A DNA stretch of 64,000 nucleotides. It comes from Puffinus mauretanicus. Its lineage: Eukaryota > Chordata > Aves > Procellariiformes > Procellariidae. The position numbers and the translations under genes were made by a program. Positions 1-14,100 of the stretch are shown piece after piece (positions within the stretch are counted from its first letter, which is position 1; the number at the start of each line of letters is the position of its first letter). Location of the stretch: assembly GCA_023333565.1 (NCBI GenBank), contig JAJKFH010003260.1:62001-126000 (forward strand), in the 5' to 3' direction. Below the pieces are notes generated by a model that was not told the DNA's origin, did not search any database, and saw only the letters and a list, made by a program, of their open reading frames with translations.

Positions 1-49
1 TAAAAAAAAAAAAAACAAAACAGAAAGGAAAGAGCAGCAATAAGACAGG
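1..49. repeat. A-rich low-complexity stretch
   Basis: The first 20 bases are nearly pure A, followed by purine-rich sequence up to the start of a CR1 element. It may be a simple A-rich tract or part of a repeat cut by the window edge. Confidence 0.5.
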
Positions 50-474
50 GCTGGAACACCTCTCCTATGAGGAAAGGCTGAGAGAGTTGGGGTTGTTCAG
101 CTTGGAGAAGAGAAGGCTTCGGGGAGACCCTATTGCAGCCTTTCAGTACTTAAAGGGGGCTTATAAGAAAGATGGAGAGAGGCTTTTTACCAGCACCTGT
201 AGTGACAGGACAAGGGGCAACAGTTTTAGACTGAAAGAGGGTAGGTTTAGATTGGACAAAAGGAAGAAATTCTCTATGATGAGGGTGGTGAGACACTGGC
301 ACAGGTTGCCCAGAGAGGTGGTAGATGCCCCATCCCTGAAAGTGTTCAAGGTCAGGTTGGACGGGGCTCTGAGCAACCTGATCTAGCGGAAGATGTCCCT
401 GCCTATGGCAGGGGGGTTGGACTAGATGATCTTCAAAGGTCCCTTCCAAGCCAAACCCTTCTGTGATTCTATGA
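50..474 (+). mobile_element. CR1 LINE, 3' end of ORF2 and 3' UTR (5'-truncated)
   Basis: This is the 3' part of a CR1 non-LTR retrotransposon. From 87 to 386 it keeps an open frame for the C-terminal region of ORF2 that follows the reverse transcriptase, with the recognisable CR1 strings [28 protein letters not shown] and [13 protein letters not shown]. It then runs through the CR1 3' UTR (TTGGACTAGATGATCTTCAAAGG-type text) to the diagnostic end TGTGATTCTATGA near 474. It is 5'-truncated, as nearly all CR1 copies are. The open frame and clean tail suggest a fairly young copy. No function is inferred for the fragment. Confidence 0.93.
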
Positions 475-711
475 CAGAGACAAGTGTTCCCCAGGAGGTT
501 TCCAGTGCTCCTGCAGGGATGAGTGCGTGGGAAGACCTGTGCCCATCCCCGGAGCGGGGACCCGGTGGGCAGGGATGGGAGAGGGAGCTAGCAGCCTCCA
601 ACCACCTCCGCCGCAGGGAAGGCGCCCGAGGAGGCTGTCACCCCTTGGCCCCACACGGCACCCTCGTGTCTGGGACACGTGGGTGGGTCACGCATGGCCC
701 TGGGAGGAGAT

Positions 712-751
712 GGATAAACACTCTCTGCGCAGGATAAACACTCTCTGCGCA
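712..751. repeat. Perfect 20-bp tandem duplication
   Basis: Two identical head-to-tail copies of a 20-bp unit beginning GGATAAACAC lie at 712-731 and 732-751. There is no sign of a gene here. It is probably a replication-slippage duplication and could vary between individuals. Confidence 0.9.
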
Positions 752-3700
752 GCCCCATGTCGCCCAGGAGAGGATGCTGCAGCCCCCTCGGAGTCCCAGC
801 AAACATCAGCTGCGTCAACATCAGCATCAGGCTTGAATATCTCCACCGGAGCCCCGCTGTCGAGGACATGGAGTCCCAAGAACCGGAGGTGATATTTTTC
901 CTTATCACTCCAAGCCCCTCTTAGGCAGCACTCGGTCCAGAAAGCTCTCCAGAGCTCAGTGTCAGCAGCTTTGCAGGCTGCTTGCAGCTGCCTCGGACCA
1001 CCGCTGGTGCATGACGTGCAAGACAGACGTGCATGCACACGGACAGCTCCAGTGAAGATTTACACAGCCTAAGGCAGGGTTTTGTAAGGGCTGTGTCCAG
1101 TTACACAGCACAGAGAGCAAATAACTAAAAATCCTTCACCCCTAGAGACAAAAAAAAAAAACCAAAATATTTTGCCCAGGGTTATAAAAGCTCCTCTCCT
1201 TCTTTCTTCTGGTCTCCCTGAAATTCATGCACCCTGGTGTCTTTTTTTAGAAATAATATTAAAATGGCCCAGGCTCCTGCCAGCAGCTGCCCTGGCCCTG
1301 AGCAGAACGCACTCTCCCCATCTCGTGCTTGCAGTTATCAAAACACTTTGCAAAGAAAACACCCGAGATGGAGATAAGCACTGGGTTAAATTCAGACACC
1401 CCTACACTCAGGTTTCCATTCTCCATATCACCTCCTCCCCTTCCCCCAGCTGATGGGCCAAACGGGGTGCAAGCTGCAGCCCTGCTAGCTGAGTTGAGTT
1501 GGCTTCAGCCACACCAGCTGCGAGCAGGCGCTACACGTGCAGCCCTGTTGCAGCCCTTCCCTCCCCTCTGGAACATCAGAATACTAATATTTATTAAAAC
1601 ATGGTAGTTTGGAGTTTCTCAGCTATTTCCTTCACAGGTAACATCTTTTGCAGCTACTGGGGGAGAAGGAAATATTTCAGATCACAGTAAGACACCGGAC
1701 AGAAGTCTCTGCTGACAGCTCTGCCTTTTCCACCTCCTGCAAGACCAGCCTGTCTCTTGTGTCTTCGCAGAGGACCACTGCTAGGGTTTTTCTCTTTCTG
1801 ACCATGTTTCAAGAGTCCTTTCTTGCAGTCGTAACCCTTATTATCCTCAACTAAATCATGGCCTGCAATACGGGTGCTTGCCAGGGCACCCAGGAGAGCA
1901 TCTGCCAGCAGGTCCTGGGAGACGCTATGGGACAGGGTGACATGTGGGAGCAGGGCTGGGGTTTGGTAGCTTTTTTCCCAAGCAATTCCCTGTTATCACA
2001 CTTATTGCTATGTGGGAGATAGTAAGATGGTGAAGGAAAGCAAGAAACTGGTAATATAGCTAAAATATCCCGGGAGCCAGAGCTCAGCCAGTTTCTTGTG
2101 GGGTTGAACCACCAGGGAGAAGGGTCCTGCATCAGTGGGGACGCACACCCTTCACAGCTCCTGGAGGTTGGACACAGGGCATGGGACTGCTGAGGGTGAG
2201 GATCCCTCCATCCCACCCCTGCCCTGGGCCTGCCGCGATGCTGTATCTCAGCACAAGCACTCACCACCCGCCCTGAGCCCGGTCACATCTTGTATATTCA
2301 AAGCCATTCTCTTGGCACATGTGGAGAACAAGGCACTGGTTGTGCCCCATGTGTCCCATCACACTGCTTCTACAAATCACCTCTCAATACCCTGTAAATA
2401 AGCTATAGCAATAATCCCAAAGACCTGGGAAAGATGTGCCCCAGGAAGAAGGCAGAAGGAATTAAGGACATCACCAGTTTCCCAGGTCCCTCCCCACCAA
2501 GGAATTAGTTAACCACCAAACAAACGCATATTTACACAGGCGTTTAAATGCCAAGAGGAATGGTCCTTGTCAGATGAGAGCCAAGAGCAGGCCCTTGTTG
2601 TCTCCCACGGTAATTCTAGTGATTAGGGAAAATATACATTAACTTCTGGCTGAGCATTTCCTCCTCCCACCGCTGCCGGGAGGAAAACATGCCTTTTCCT
2701 AATGTGCTCACGCTGCTTTCATATGGAAGCACTAATAAAAACACAATGTTGGTCCAGTGTGTCCTTTCTTGCAACACTAGAGGGGAATCAGCTTGTCCCC
2801 TCCAGATATTTGGTGACTCAGAGGTCTCTGCTCTGCTCCTGGAAGCAGAGCTTGGGGTTGTGCCGGCGGCAGCAGCTCTCTGACGATATACATCTGCACC
2901 GCAGCACGCACCGGTGGGCTTTGGGGGGTGGCTCATGTCAGTTGGCAGGAGTCTGCTGCTGAATTTCTTCTCATCTTCAATTTGCATCACCCAAAATGCA
3001 TCAAGCCAGCATCTTCTCCGGTGCCTTACCTCCAGGGGAAGTCAGGGATTGTGACGAACAGACTACGGACTCATAACTTTGGAGGGCCCACAACTGCTTC
3101 GTTTTTCAAGTCAGCCCAACTGACTGCAGCCACAAATCATGCAAAGTTTTGTTAAGTCGAGAAGAAAGCTGTATTGAGCTTTCCTGGCAAGCACAGGCTC
3201 AGGAGATGTTTATTACCTCTCTCAGTGGTGCTAAGCTGCCCTGCTCCCATTTACCGCAGAGAGAGGTGAGCAGCTATCATCTGCTCTGATGAGGCAGAAC
3301 AGAAATATAGCAAACCCAGACATATTTAGCAGCCGGGCATTTATACAAGTATCTGACGATGTAAAGAGTAACCACCATCCTGCTGTCGCACCAAAAAAAG
3401 CATTTGGCTGCCTGCCTTGACCGTGGTCCAGGCCTCGAGGAGCACAGCGCAGCCATTGACACCTCCCTCCACCAGCTCTTACTCAGCCTCCAGAGTCAGC
3501 TGGGGCTTTTGATCCTAATTTCGTGGGTCGAGCCCAGATTTCAGTGGGCGACTTGCAGTCCCCCTGCAAGCTACAGCTCGGCGAGTCGAGGTGAGAACTG
3601 GGAACAAAGCATCGCTAACTTTCAGAGGCAATGAGGTGAATGTGGTCATCTCTAGAAAATGCTGTGAAGCGTTTTCATGGCTCTTTGAAAAGCCTCCCAC

Positions 3701-6700
3701 AATAGCAGAACCTCAAACCAACAGGGAAAAAAAACGAACCCTGGTACAAGGGAAGGAGAGCAAAGAAACCTCTCCCATCAGGTATTCCTGAGATGGTTTT
3801 TACTCTCTGTCCCTGTCTACCTCCATGAAGTGGCAGGAGTGCCATAAACCCACTAAGGACTTAGCTGCCATCATCGCTGCTACGTGGGAGTGTTATATCC
3901 AGCAAAGTGGGATGCAAGTGAGAGTCTGGAGAACCAACATCTAGCAGATCTCTCAGTCCCTTATCCTCATGCCCGTTCATCATTAGACCTCCCCAGGCTC
4001 ACCTATGTGCTTACAGAGACGTGAGGGACATTGTGCCCCTGCAAAAGTCAGGCAGCGATGGTGCAAGCACTCGGCCAAACGCTGGCCTCCTTCCTTTGGT
4101 TTCATGGAGATGGCTTTGCACAAGGACCACAGGACTCAGCCAGAGTCTGCTCGCAACCCCTGAAAAACCTTTCACAGCCATTGTGAGATGTGGGTACATC
4201 AACACCCTGGCCATTAATAACCCCAAGTCAGCTAGATTTAGGGCAGGGGCTAAAACCAGCCCTGGCTGTTGCTGTTGGGGCAGGAGGAGACATGTTCCTG
4301 CTGCATCGGGCGTACAGCGATGCTCTGCTTGCACGCAGCGTGTGTGTGCACACAACAAAACCCACGCTGGGAGCAGCCAGCAGGCTGCAGACCTCGGAGC
4401 TACTTCTGAAGTCTCAGGCAATGGCATGTCCCACGAGCAGGGGATTTTGTATCCAGCGCAGAGGCGGTGGCCGTCCCCTCGGGGGCTCTGGCACAGCCCT
4501 TGGTTGGCAGGGCTGGCGAGGGACCTTGCAAGATGATCCTCCATCTCCTGCCGCTTCCCAGGCTGCAGCCACAGCGTCCTCGAGGGGTTACAAGAAGCAG
4601 GGGGGGGGGACAGCCTTCAAAACTTGGTGGCCACAGCCAAACCAGCCAACAAAAGCAGTCACTGTTGGTGTTAACTCCCAGGGGACCAGGACCTGGCGGG
4701 GAAGGCAGAGTCGTGCAAAAGGAGGTGCTGCTGAGCTGGGCATCCCTCTCCATCCTTTCTCTTGAGCTCCTGGGTCTGATCCAGACCCTGTGTCAGGGAC
4801 AGTGCTGGGCAACAGCCACCCTCAGTACCATCGGTGACATGTCCTGGTGGTAAATACAGGGTTTCCCAGACATGCACCACTGTTACAGTCAGGTTTTCAC
4901 CCTCCCTCGGTGCCTGACGTTGGCTGAAGCAGTAGCCAATTTCCACGTACATCTGTGTTTCGAACTGTGTAGTGTCAGAGATGCAAACACTGAGGGCTGC
5001 ACCCCTGGGGTCTACTCCTGACTCCAAAAGGTAACACAGTTTAGATGTTCACTGTTTGAGAGGTGCTCATAAAAATCACCATGTACTGAGGTGACAGAAA
5101 ACAGTGACTTCTTTCACCAAATTGGACAAACAACTGTTCGTTGTTATCTCCTTTTCACAGGTTTCCAGCAGTGACATTTTATGAGCTTACTTTTAGATAG
5201 CTTCTTCTCACTGTTTGCTCAAGCCGGTTCAATCTGTTATAACATTGTACAACCGGTTATGGTTTACATTTAACATTGTAAAAAAAAAAAGAGACTCCTG
5301 ACAGTTTGGGTTTAGACAGAGAAAAAATATGGTGAAGTTGGGGGTTTTTGTTGGATTTTTTTGGACCTAAAGCCAAATTAGCCTCTAGGCAGCAAGCTAG
5401 AAAAAACAAGTTTCTAATCCAGAAAAGCTCACTGGTCTCTATTAAGCATTAAATGGCTGTGTTTTATTCACCAGGGGGAGGGCGGAGGGTCTTCCACTCA
5501 CAATCCTTTCAAGATGATTATTATTATACTTAAAATGCCTTCAAAAGTCTGCTTTTGCGTCTAATCCATGTTAAACAAGAGCTGGGGGAAAGCTTTGTCT
5601 TGTGAGCTAACAAAAGCCTCGTTTCAAACTTAAATAACCTCTTTACGGGAAGTTCTTCTGGAACCAGCGTAAAAACAAACCTTAAAAAAAAAATAAACAA
5701 AACCAAGAAAGAGAAGAAATATCCTCCTCCTTCCCAAAGCAGACCTCTGCTGCCACGGTTACCCTCCATGTTGGGAAGAGTCCTTCTCTGTAACCCCCCT
5801 TGCTCGGAGCATGTGCAAATCCCAAGCCTACGTGCACTTATTAGCAGACTCAGGAATGTAAGGGTTAAAAGGCTCATTTATGACAATATGAAAGTTAAGT
5901 ACATTTAGACTCCAAGAGAGCAAGAGCTTTCTTACAGATGCCCGTACCCAATATTCAAAACTAACAGGAACAAACCATCATACAACTCCTTTAAAAGACC
6001 AGACTTTTCCTGTTGTTTTGCCATTTTTTAAATAAAGCTAGATGAAAAACAATAGAAATCTTCAGTAAGATGCCTGTCGATACCAGCCCGTGTTTGTAGC
6101 ACAATGTAGTTCCTATGACGTTATTTCAGTATGATTAAAAATGTTTAAAATAAAGACTACTAAATAGCCATGTCTGAAATTCATATAGAAATCTGAATAC
6201 TACAAAAAAGCTAAAGAAAGCAATGTAGTTAAGTAACAAACCAGAGAGCCGAGAAGTTCTCATGTCCCTGTAGATGATATACATTTACTTCTCCCTTATA
6301 AAAAGTTACTGAATCCAACTGAATCCCCAAAAGGGGCTTTATTCCTCTGATGCCTGAAAACATCAATTTAAGGATACACCTGTAACAGCAGCACACTCTA
6401 AAAGTCATTACATCATTCTTATAGCTAATAAAATCAAGGTAACCGGTACAATATTAAAGCAGTCAGCGTTAATGGATTACAGGATTTGTAAGCAATCCTG
6501 CTGCAGAGGCATCCAAAGCACTGCAGGAATGCGGTGGTGTCCCCCGGCATGGACCTGCGGTCTCGGTCTAGGACTTCTCCATGTCAGGAGGTGGTAGATC
6601 ATTCAGATTATGGCCTTATTTGGTTTGCTCTTGCAATGGAGAGCTAGAAACACTGCAAAAAGCAGGCAGAGACAGTGGCTGAGGCTATAAGCGTATGTCT

Positions 6701-7026
6701 TAGCCCAAGCACCCAGCTGCTGTGCTGGGGCAGGGCACTCCATGCCACTCACACCACAGAGTAACCCAGGGATGAGAAAGTTACTCTCAGATGGTGGAGG
6801 AGGCGTCACCACTTGGACACGTAGGAATGGACACAAGCACGCAGCACGGCCCGGTGCTTGGCACAGTCTGCTGGTACTTTGGGCAGCGTGGTCTAGCACA
6901 TGCGCATCCCCAAGGTACCAACGTCAGGGTGTGGACGTTTCTCAGATCACTGCATGACCAAGAGCTGCACGGCTCAGGCCACATCTTCAGTGAGCACAGC
7001 AGGACCCACTCTGTTGGGCACTGTTC

Positions 7027-7053
7027 ACTTACCTGAAAGAAAGAAAGATAAAT
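7027..7053 (-). other. Candidate recursive splice site (fused 3'/5' splice consensus)
   Basis: Read on the - strand, a TTTC-repeat polypyrimidine tract ends in CAG at 7033 and is followed directly by GTAAGT. This is a consensus acceptor joined to a perfect donor with no exon between them, the layout of a recursive (zero-length exon) splice site. Such sites are known in very long vertebrate and fly introns. No - strand gene is recognised around it, so the call rests on the motif alone. It could also be chance, or the edge of a normal non-coding exon. Confidence 0.25.
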
Positions 7054-8624
7054 TCGGTCACAGAGCAGGTCAACAGCAGAATGAAGAATAAAACATGATC
7101 TTCTCACCCAAGGCCAGAGACCCACCACCAGTGGTTTTCACTGCATGTTTTCTGTAGACTCCAAGAGTCTTCGTATTATTTCAATAGGTCTTCAAAAGTC
7201 AACTAAACCTACTGCACAACAGGCTGAAGCTCACACCTCTAAGATAAACATCCTTTGGGGACCCCTCAGATCAAAAGGGAGCTTGAAGATGTGCTGCGTT
7301 CCACCAAACAGCTTCTGAAACGCTGCCAACGGTTGAGTAAAGGCTTTTGCCGATGCTGTGGACTGACTCAGCTAAAAGCATGGCATTAGGCTGCCTTATG
7401 GGAAACGTGCCACTGTCAGCACAAAGTGAGTCCACGCACAACATTTTATAGCACACAATTTATTATTTCCATCCTTATTACACCGAGGTGTCAAATGAGA
7501 TCCTGAAGATGAAACAGCAACAGTTAGCATGCTAATAGGTATACTCATTTTCTGGCCCGCACTGTACTCCACAGCATGCAAACCACTCAGACTTGGAAAA
7601 AATTGCAGCCTGCCTCCGCATTAGGACTTTGAATTAAATCCTCACCTTTCCATCTCTTGCTCGGAGCACTGCATTGCTAGAAACAGTGCAGCCCTGCCCT
7701 GGCTGCCCACTTTTCTCATATTTTGAGTCTTCCAGCAGACTGAGACCACTTGGTTTCTGAGGGCCAGTGGTTAATAAATCCTTGCCTTGCTCTATGGGAA
7801 CCCATATCATGATAGCACAAAAACCACCTTGGCACTGCTCTATTATACACAGGCTTCAAAAGCTTTGCAGTTAAATCCATTAACCATGTGCATTTAGAGA
7901 AGTCACAGTTACTTTGCCTGTAACTACACCTAAGCAAGAGATCCTGCAGAAACGTGGCGGACCACCGCTCTAGCTCTGTGTAAAGCAAGAACTTGCTATC
8001 TAGTCATTAAGCCGTGCAGCACATTGTCAGCTAAGGGAAGTGTAGGCAGTCTCTTCTACAGCCTTTGTAACTGCGGTTTTAAGAAAAAAAAACCAGAAAA
8101 CTTTTTTAATTACTAAGTGTATGCTTACTTCAGAACCAAAACCTACCCACATTATCAGCAGATTCAGCATTAAGTTCTCCTAGGGATGTGGGAAGCATTT
8201 ATACCAGCCAACGAACCATCTCTGCGCTCTCTGTTTTGCCCTTTACAGAGCGGAGGTAACCACATCCACCCCAACAGGGGAGGGAAGCTTAATTAACTGA
8301 CGGTTGCACAACGCTTTCGCAGGGAAACCACGTGTTTACAGTTTCATTTTGTAATAATTAGTGTCACATACTACAGCAATGTCTCCAGGACTTTAATACC
8401 CAATCTGTGTAAGGGGCATTTTACAAAGCTCAGCAAAAAAATCCTTGTTATTAAGCAACCTATTATTCCCACATAAGTATGCTCTGCTCTAATAGACGCC
8501 CTGACATGTCTCAGAAGAAGCAGGTAGTAGGCAAAAGTTTGACTGGCTCATGACTCAGTAACATTAAATCAACTTGCTTTAACTAACTGCCTCTGATGCA
8601 GTCAGCTCTATTTACTCCACTATT

Positions 8625-8656
8625 GAAAAAAAGAAAAGAAAAGAAAAGAAAAAAAG
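8625..8656. repeat. (AAAAG)n microsatellite
   Basis: About 32 bases of AAAAG units flanked by short A runs. This is a simple repeat in intergenic sequence. Confidence 0.85.
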
Positions 8657-10907
8657 ATGTTCTACCTTCATTGAAAACAAGCCTGGTTCAGATGGCTATC
8701 TGAACACGGGAGTGGAGGAAAGACAAATGATTTGGTGCCTTCTGGGCTAAAACCAATACATTTTTCAGGACTGGTCAACAGAGATGTCCAAAGCCACGTT
8801 GTTCATTGTGAGACCTAAGTTATAACTGCAGTTCTCTTTCACTGCAATGCTTCACTGACCCCAGCCATTGGTCTTTCTTGGGGTCAAGGCAACTGATGAA
8901 AAGAGCAGATGTAACAACAAGCTTCCATATGGTCTGCTAATGAAGATCACTAAAGACCTTCAGCAGATATATCTTTTGATATCTCCTGGGCAGAACCATG
9001 CTTCCTTTTGATCACTGTCAGATGTTATTTGAGTGCTAATCCCTAGAAATACCTGAGGCACTGGAACTCCTTCTTCTGGGAACCTCCCCGTGTGCTTTGG
9101 AAACACAGACTTGTCTGCAAGCACTACTGAGTGTTGCTGAAAACTGATCCAGACGTTTCATACCATCCTGGAGCTGGCTAAACAGGGACAAGACCCCTAG
9201 AGGAAGAAAAGGAAGGATTTTTGCAGAGATGATGTCCAGGTGGTATTGTACACAGATTTTTAAAATCAAAGGCGTAGAGGGTCATTTAAGGTCATGCCTG
9301 GCATCATGGTAATAAACTGTTCAGGCCTATAGAAAAGCAGAGTAACAGTAGAAGAAAATTGCATATGAGATTAAAGGTAATGAGTAAATAATGTCACAGA
9401 TCCCATAGTTTTGTTTGAAATTACTTTTCTATGCAGGACACCTTTGTTCCTGGGGTCTGCTCCCATAAGCTACCCCATCTCCCTGATTCTTTTGCTCAGG
9501 TTTTCAATCTTCAGCCACGCAGTGGTGACAAATCCACTAAGACCATCATTTACACACATCCATATCTATCTCCAGCTTTCCATCAGCTCCAGAGTAGGCT
9601 TTTTCCCTCCAGTGCACCACCCCACTGATGCTTAAAACTTCATACAAACATGGGCATTGAACTCAAGTCCACCATTTTCTGCACACCAGACCTGGCTTGA
9701 CCAGCCAGCCCAGATCTCCTGTCCGGGGTCAACCACTCGAGTGGTGATTTGTTCTGCCGAGCTGCCTCATTCCCATCCCTGTTAATCCACGCCTGCATGG
9801 GCAGAGAGGGAGCATTTCCAGCTCATGCTCCCGCTGGAGCCGGTGTGATGCTGGCTACCTGTTTGGGACCCGGCCAGCAGTGCCTCCTGGAAATCTGGAC
9901 TGTGAATTTCCTTGCAAACCAATGCTCCTCACACAGTGGCAGATGTTCTGGAGGATCCTCCCCACATTTTTCTCATCATTCCTGCACTTACCGACCAGTT
10001 CAGAGCTCAGAATTTGCCACATTTTCCTGCAGCAGTTGTTAGAAATGAACCAGTGTAGCATTGAGCTCCTCCGAACCAGGAGACAGCTGAGGTTCAGGAC
10101 ACACTCCTGTCCCAGCCCCTTGGCCGGGTTGATGGACCTGCATGGGGCTGGTCCAGGCCACAGGTGGGCGCCACAGGGGCCAGGGATGCAAAGCAGTTGC
10201 CTCCTCCTCCCAGCGGGAAGGTCTTTGCCACCAGGACCCGGCAGATTTGTGTCCTACAGTTGATACAACACCCTGGTAAACCCAGTACAGGGTCACAGGA
10301 AAATTTAGGTGGGACAAGCCTTGTGGTGGTTGCCTGCTCCAGGCCCACAGTTACCACTGTGCAGGAAATCAACCTTTGGTGCTCTCCTCCTATTACCCCC
10401 TCACACCCACTCCGGCCATTTATTTGCCACCCCGACTTACTTGCCCAGTCTTAGGTGCAGGTCAGACATCCCAGCAGGCAGCCTGGGAGTGGGGTCCTGT
10501 GCTCCTCAGGTACAGGCTGGCCCAGCCAGCTTTGGGTCTGGGGGGTCACAACTTGCCCCTCGTCCTTCTTCAGCAACACTGCTAGGTCATGGCTTCAGTG
10601 TGTCCATGAATGTGTCACCTGAACATTTTGAGGGAACTAATAACTGATGGTCATGCAAATGAGTATTGGGAATAATCCTGAGCAAAGAACCTGAGGGTTT
10701 CAGTAGCCCATTTGTGGGAAAGATAAAAGAGCAAGCGTTATCATTTAGTTCAGTTGTTTCCATAGGTCAGAAGTTGGGCCATGTGCTATTTTTTCCCCTG
10801 TGCAGATAGACTGCATGCACATTAGCAAAAATAACTCCCCTGGGGTGAAATTTGATTGCCCAAACCAAGGCTAGTGTCAGTGCTCTACTCAGTCACGACG
10901 TCCATGA

Positions 10908-11150
10908 CTCTTCTCAGAGGTGCTCAGCAACAGGACAAGAGGCAACAGCCACACACTGGAACAAGGGAAATGAGTTTTCACCAGGAAGATAATCAAGCAC
11001 TGGAGCGAGTTTCCCAAAAAGGATGTGGAATCTCCATCCTTGGAGATACTCAAAACTGGACAAGACCCCGAGCAGCCTGATGTAGCTGGCCCTGCACTGA
11101 GCAGAGGGTTGGACTAGAGACCCTTCCAGGTGGGACACCTCTAGGGCATC
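10908..11150 (+). mobile_element. Old CR1 LINE 3' fragment
   Basis: Diverged text of the CR1 3' end is recognisable: CAACAGGACAAGAGGCAAC, then GGAATCTCCATCCTTGGAG, GATACTCAAAACTGGAC and GGTTGGACTAGAGACCCTTCC. The order and strand match an intact CR1 3' end. The ORF2 frame is broken and the octamer tail is lost, so this copy is older than the ones at 50 or 28857. It resembles the fragment at 62163, which suggests the same old subfamily. Confidence 0.85.
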
Positions 11151-14100
11151 TAAAATGGCTCTATGTTCCCATGTGGAGATTCAGTTGAACCGTAGTTTGC
11201 TGGAGTCTCTGCTCCTCCGTGCAAAGAATCAAGCGAAAAGCAAAAATCTTCTTTGCCAGCAGTACTGATTTGCCCATCTCTGTTCCCAGTCAAGCTGCTC
11301 TGTGTTTCCAGATTTGCCCCTCAGAGAAGATGCAGTCACTGAGCTTACAAGAGCCAAAGCCTTGGATCTGTGACCCATATTTTTTGAAAGATCAAGGGAG
11401 CAATCCTGGCTCTCCTCCTTCCCTTTTGTAACTTCCCGGCAGTGCAGAGCTGAAGGCAACGCCAGTCCCTGTGCTCCCAACCCTCAGGCCTGCCTTCTGG
11501 AATAGCACAGCTTGACATCGTTAACTGCATGCTGAAAGGTATATTGTACATTAGCTACTTGCTGTACGGGTTGACATTTTTATAAAGCAAATGCTTTTGA
11601 AAACATCCCTGCCATTAGTCTCTTCAAATGTGAATAATACCAAAAATACTAAAAATTGTAGGAGTTCTTTCAACTAGAAGAATGCAAAGGCTTCCCCTCA
11701 AGGTAAAAGTACATGATTTTGCACTTTAAAGCCAGGGTAGATGAAAGAAAGGTCTCTTCACAACTGTTACTGCCAGCACAAGCGATCCGATCCCATTCGC
11801 ACCGCCCTTTTCAGATAAAGCCCTGGCAAGTCCTGCCCTGCCTCTCCCTCAGGCCACCCGGCTCGTGGTCCCCCCTCCACCGCCTCCACCATCCCACCCG
11901 GGAGCTGGATATGCTCTATCACGGGCCAGCTTCAGAGATCTTTGTTACAAACCTGCCTCATCTCTGGGGCTCGTTAGGGGACACCGGGATAGGTCATGCA
12001 TACTATGAAGGGACCAGGCAGGATCCCGTTACAGCCACTCAGCAAGTTATTCCATGACCTGAGCCATAAAACCTGACATTACTCAACTGCTTTTAACCCG
12101 GCTCATCTGTGAGACACAGGCTTGGCTCAAGCCTGAAGTGGACTAAGGGCACAGAGGGACAGTTAGCACGGCCCTGCTGCCAGGGGATGGCCCTGCTGCC
12201 AGGGGATGGCCCTGCCCGCTCCCATAACTCAGATGTGTGCCTGAATACCAGGTCAGTTTTATTTGCTTGCTGGTAAGGCATTAACTTCGGCTATTTTTTC
12301 CCCCCTGTGCAAGTTAAACCAGTTCGATTGCGTCTATATTTGGTGGTCTCTCTCTATCAGGCTTCCCTGCCCAAACAGGGCTTGACCCTGGCTCCGTAGA
12401 GCTAATAGCAGAATATTTATTTAATAACAGGAGCCCCAGTTTGGTGGTGATAAAGGGCGCAGGGCTGGAGGCCAACAAACCTAACTGTCTCAAGTCACAG
12501 CAGTTTACGTTTGCCCTTGGTTCCCCATCGCCTCATTTGCAGGGCTCCAGGCTGTCAGGCTGGACAGAAAGCAGAGGTGGAGGTGTAAGAGCAGAGACGT
12601 GCCTGGTCAGAGACATTTGGATAGCTCAGCCTGGCACCGACAGCAATCCCTGACGTGATGCTGCCTTTTGCTCCCCGGACAAATGTCACCAGGCTGTGGC
12701 ACATATGGCAGCCGGGGAAGCCCTCCTGCAGCCCGGTGCCTTCTCCCAGGCTGGGACAGAGCAAAAACCACCGGAGAATCAGATGTTGCCCACGCAGTAA
12801 AGCAGCTTCTGCCATCAGAAGCCAGGCCTGTCTGGTGTCACCTGTCTGCTCACCTACACCCTGCCTGGTGTCTCCCCAGGCTCGTGCAAGTCTGCTGAGG
12901 TCCACGCCCAGCAACCCTACAGCACATATGACTCTGCTGAAGTCTGGGACATAGCACCTTGCTTAGCTGAAATCCTGTAACCTGCCAGACACTGGGGATG
13001 TTAGGCTTTCTGAGGTCAAACAGTCTTCATAGACTTCAACCTTGTCCACACTGAGGATGAGAAACAATCTCACAAAACTGGAACAAGAACAAAGTTTCTG
13101 CTGGGAAGGGGTGGTTCATCTCGTGCTGATTAGCTTCATACACCCACAAGAACTCTGCAGAGCTCTTCTGCTTCCCTACACCCTTGTGTTTACCCAACAG
13201 AGTTAGAAGCAGCCATCTCTACAGGCCACCCACAAAGTCCTACCTTGAGCCCCAGGACAAAGAGAGGAGAAGGACAGAGCCGGGGAGCCGCAGCAGGAAG
13301 CCCAGCAGGGCTCTGCAGAAGGGTAGCCCACTCAGGATGGGGCAGGGGCACGAGGTCCACAGGGCATCCCCTGTTTGGAGAGACAGCAGGGTTGGGAGTC
13401 ATGGTGGGAAGGGCCAGGGGAAGCCAGGCTTGAAACGAGGAAGCCGTGCCAAACTCGAAGGAGCCAAGCGGGACCAGGGGGGGCATTTATGCTACCGATG
13501 AGGAATGAGTACCACAGAGACAGCTTGAATCATCCCCCGCTTCAGTAACTACATCCATACTGTGGTCACTGACCTGAAGTTATAGTTTGAGTTGCAAGTC
13601 ACTGCTGGGAACACAGCACTACCAGGTGGACACCAGCTCGTCTGCATGGTGCTGTGCCTCACCTGCAGGATGCCCTAGAGCATCCCTCCCCTACCACGGG
13701 TGACAATGGGATTTTGGCCCTTTTCCTCATCTGGCTGTAGTCTGAGCCTCACACAGGGACTGAACAGAAAGGGTTTGTCTTGTCAGCACACAAGCTGCTC
13801 GTATGGGACATACCGTCATACTCCAGCTGTGCCACAGCTGCCTCTCCAGCGCACAGAGATGCTCGGGCAGGAGCCATCTGCAGCTGTCGCTGGCGGAAGC
13901 GCTCCCACAGCACGAGCCCTCCCTGCTCCCAAAGGAAAGACCGCAGAAAGACAGCGTGGTGAGACACACGAAACGTAACTCTTCACTGGGCTGGGTCTTT
14001 GTTCTTGTGTTTTTGAACAAAGCAGAGCCCTTCCCTTAATATGTGGGAAGCACGGAGAAAAAAAGGGTTTACTGACAATGCTTAGGGTGCAGTAAAATCC

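Larger units (their letters stand above)
475..10907. other. Intergenic stretch without recognisable genes
   Basis: No frame resembles a known protein and no splice-consistent exon set could be built on either strand. The stretch contains a 20-bp duplication (712-751), a GC-rich part (about 4000-4800) where both strands happen to be open, an AT-rich part (about 5270-6480) and an (AAAAG)n run near 8.63 kb. The one unusual site is the splice-like motif at 7027-7053 on the - strand. RRM2, which flanks CYS1 in human, is not seen here. Confidence 0.6.

Noticed and set aside
4011..4765. Overlapping 170-190 codon frames on both strands
   Set aside because: Simultaneous openness in several frames indicates base composition, not coding. 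No splice sites or homology recognised.
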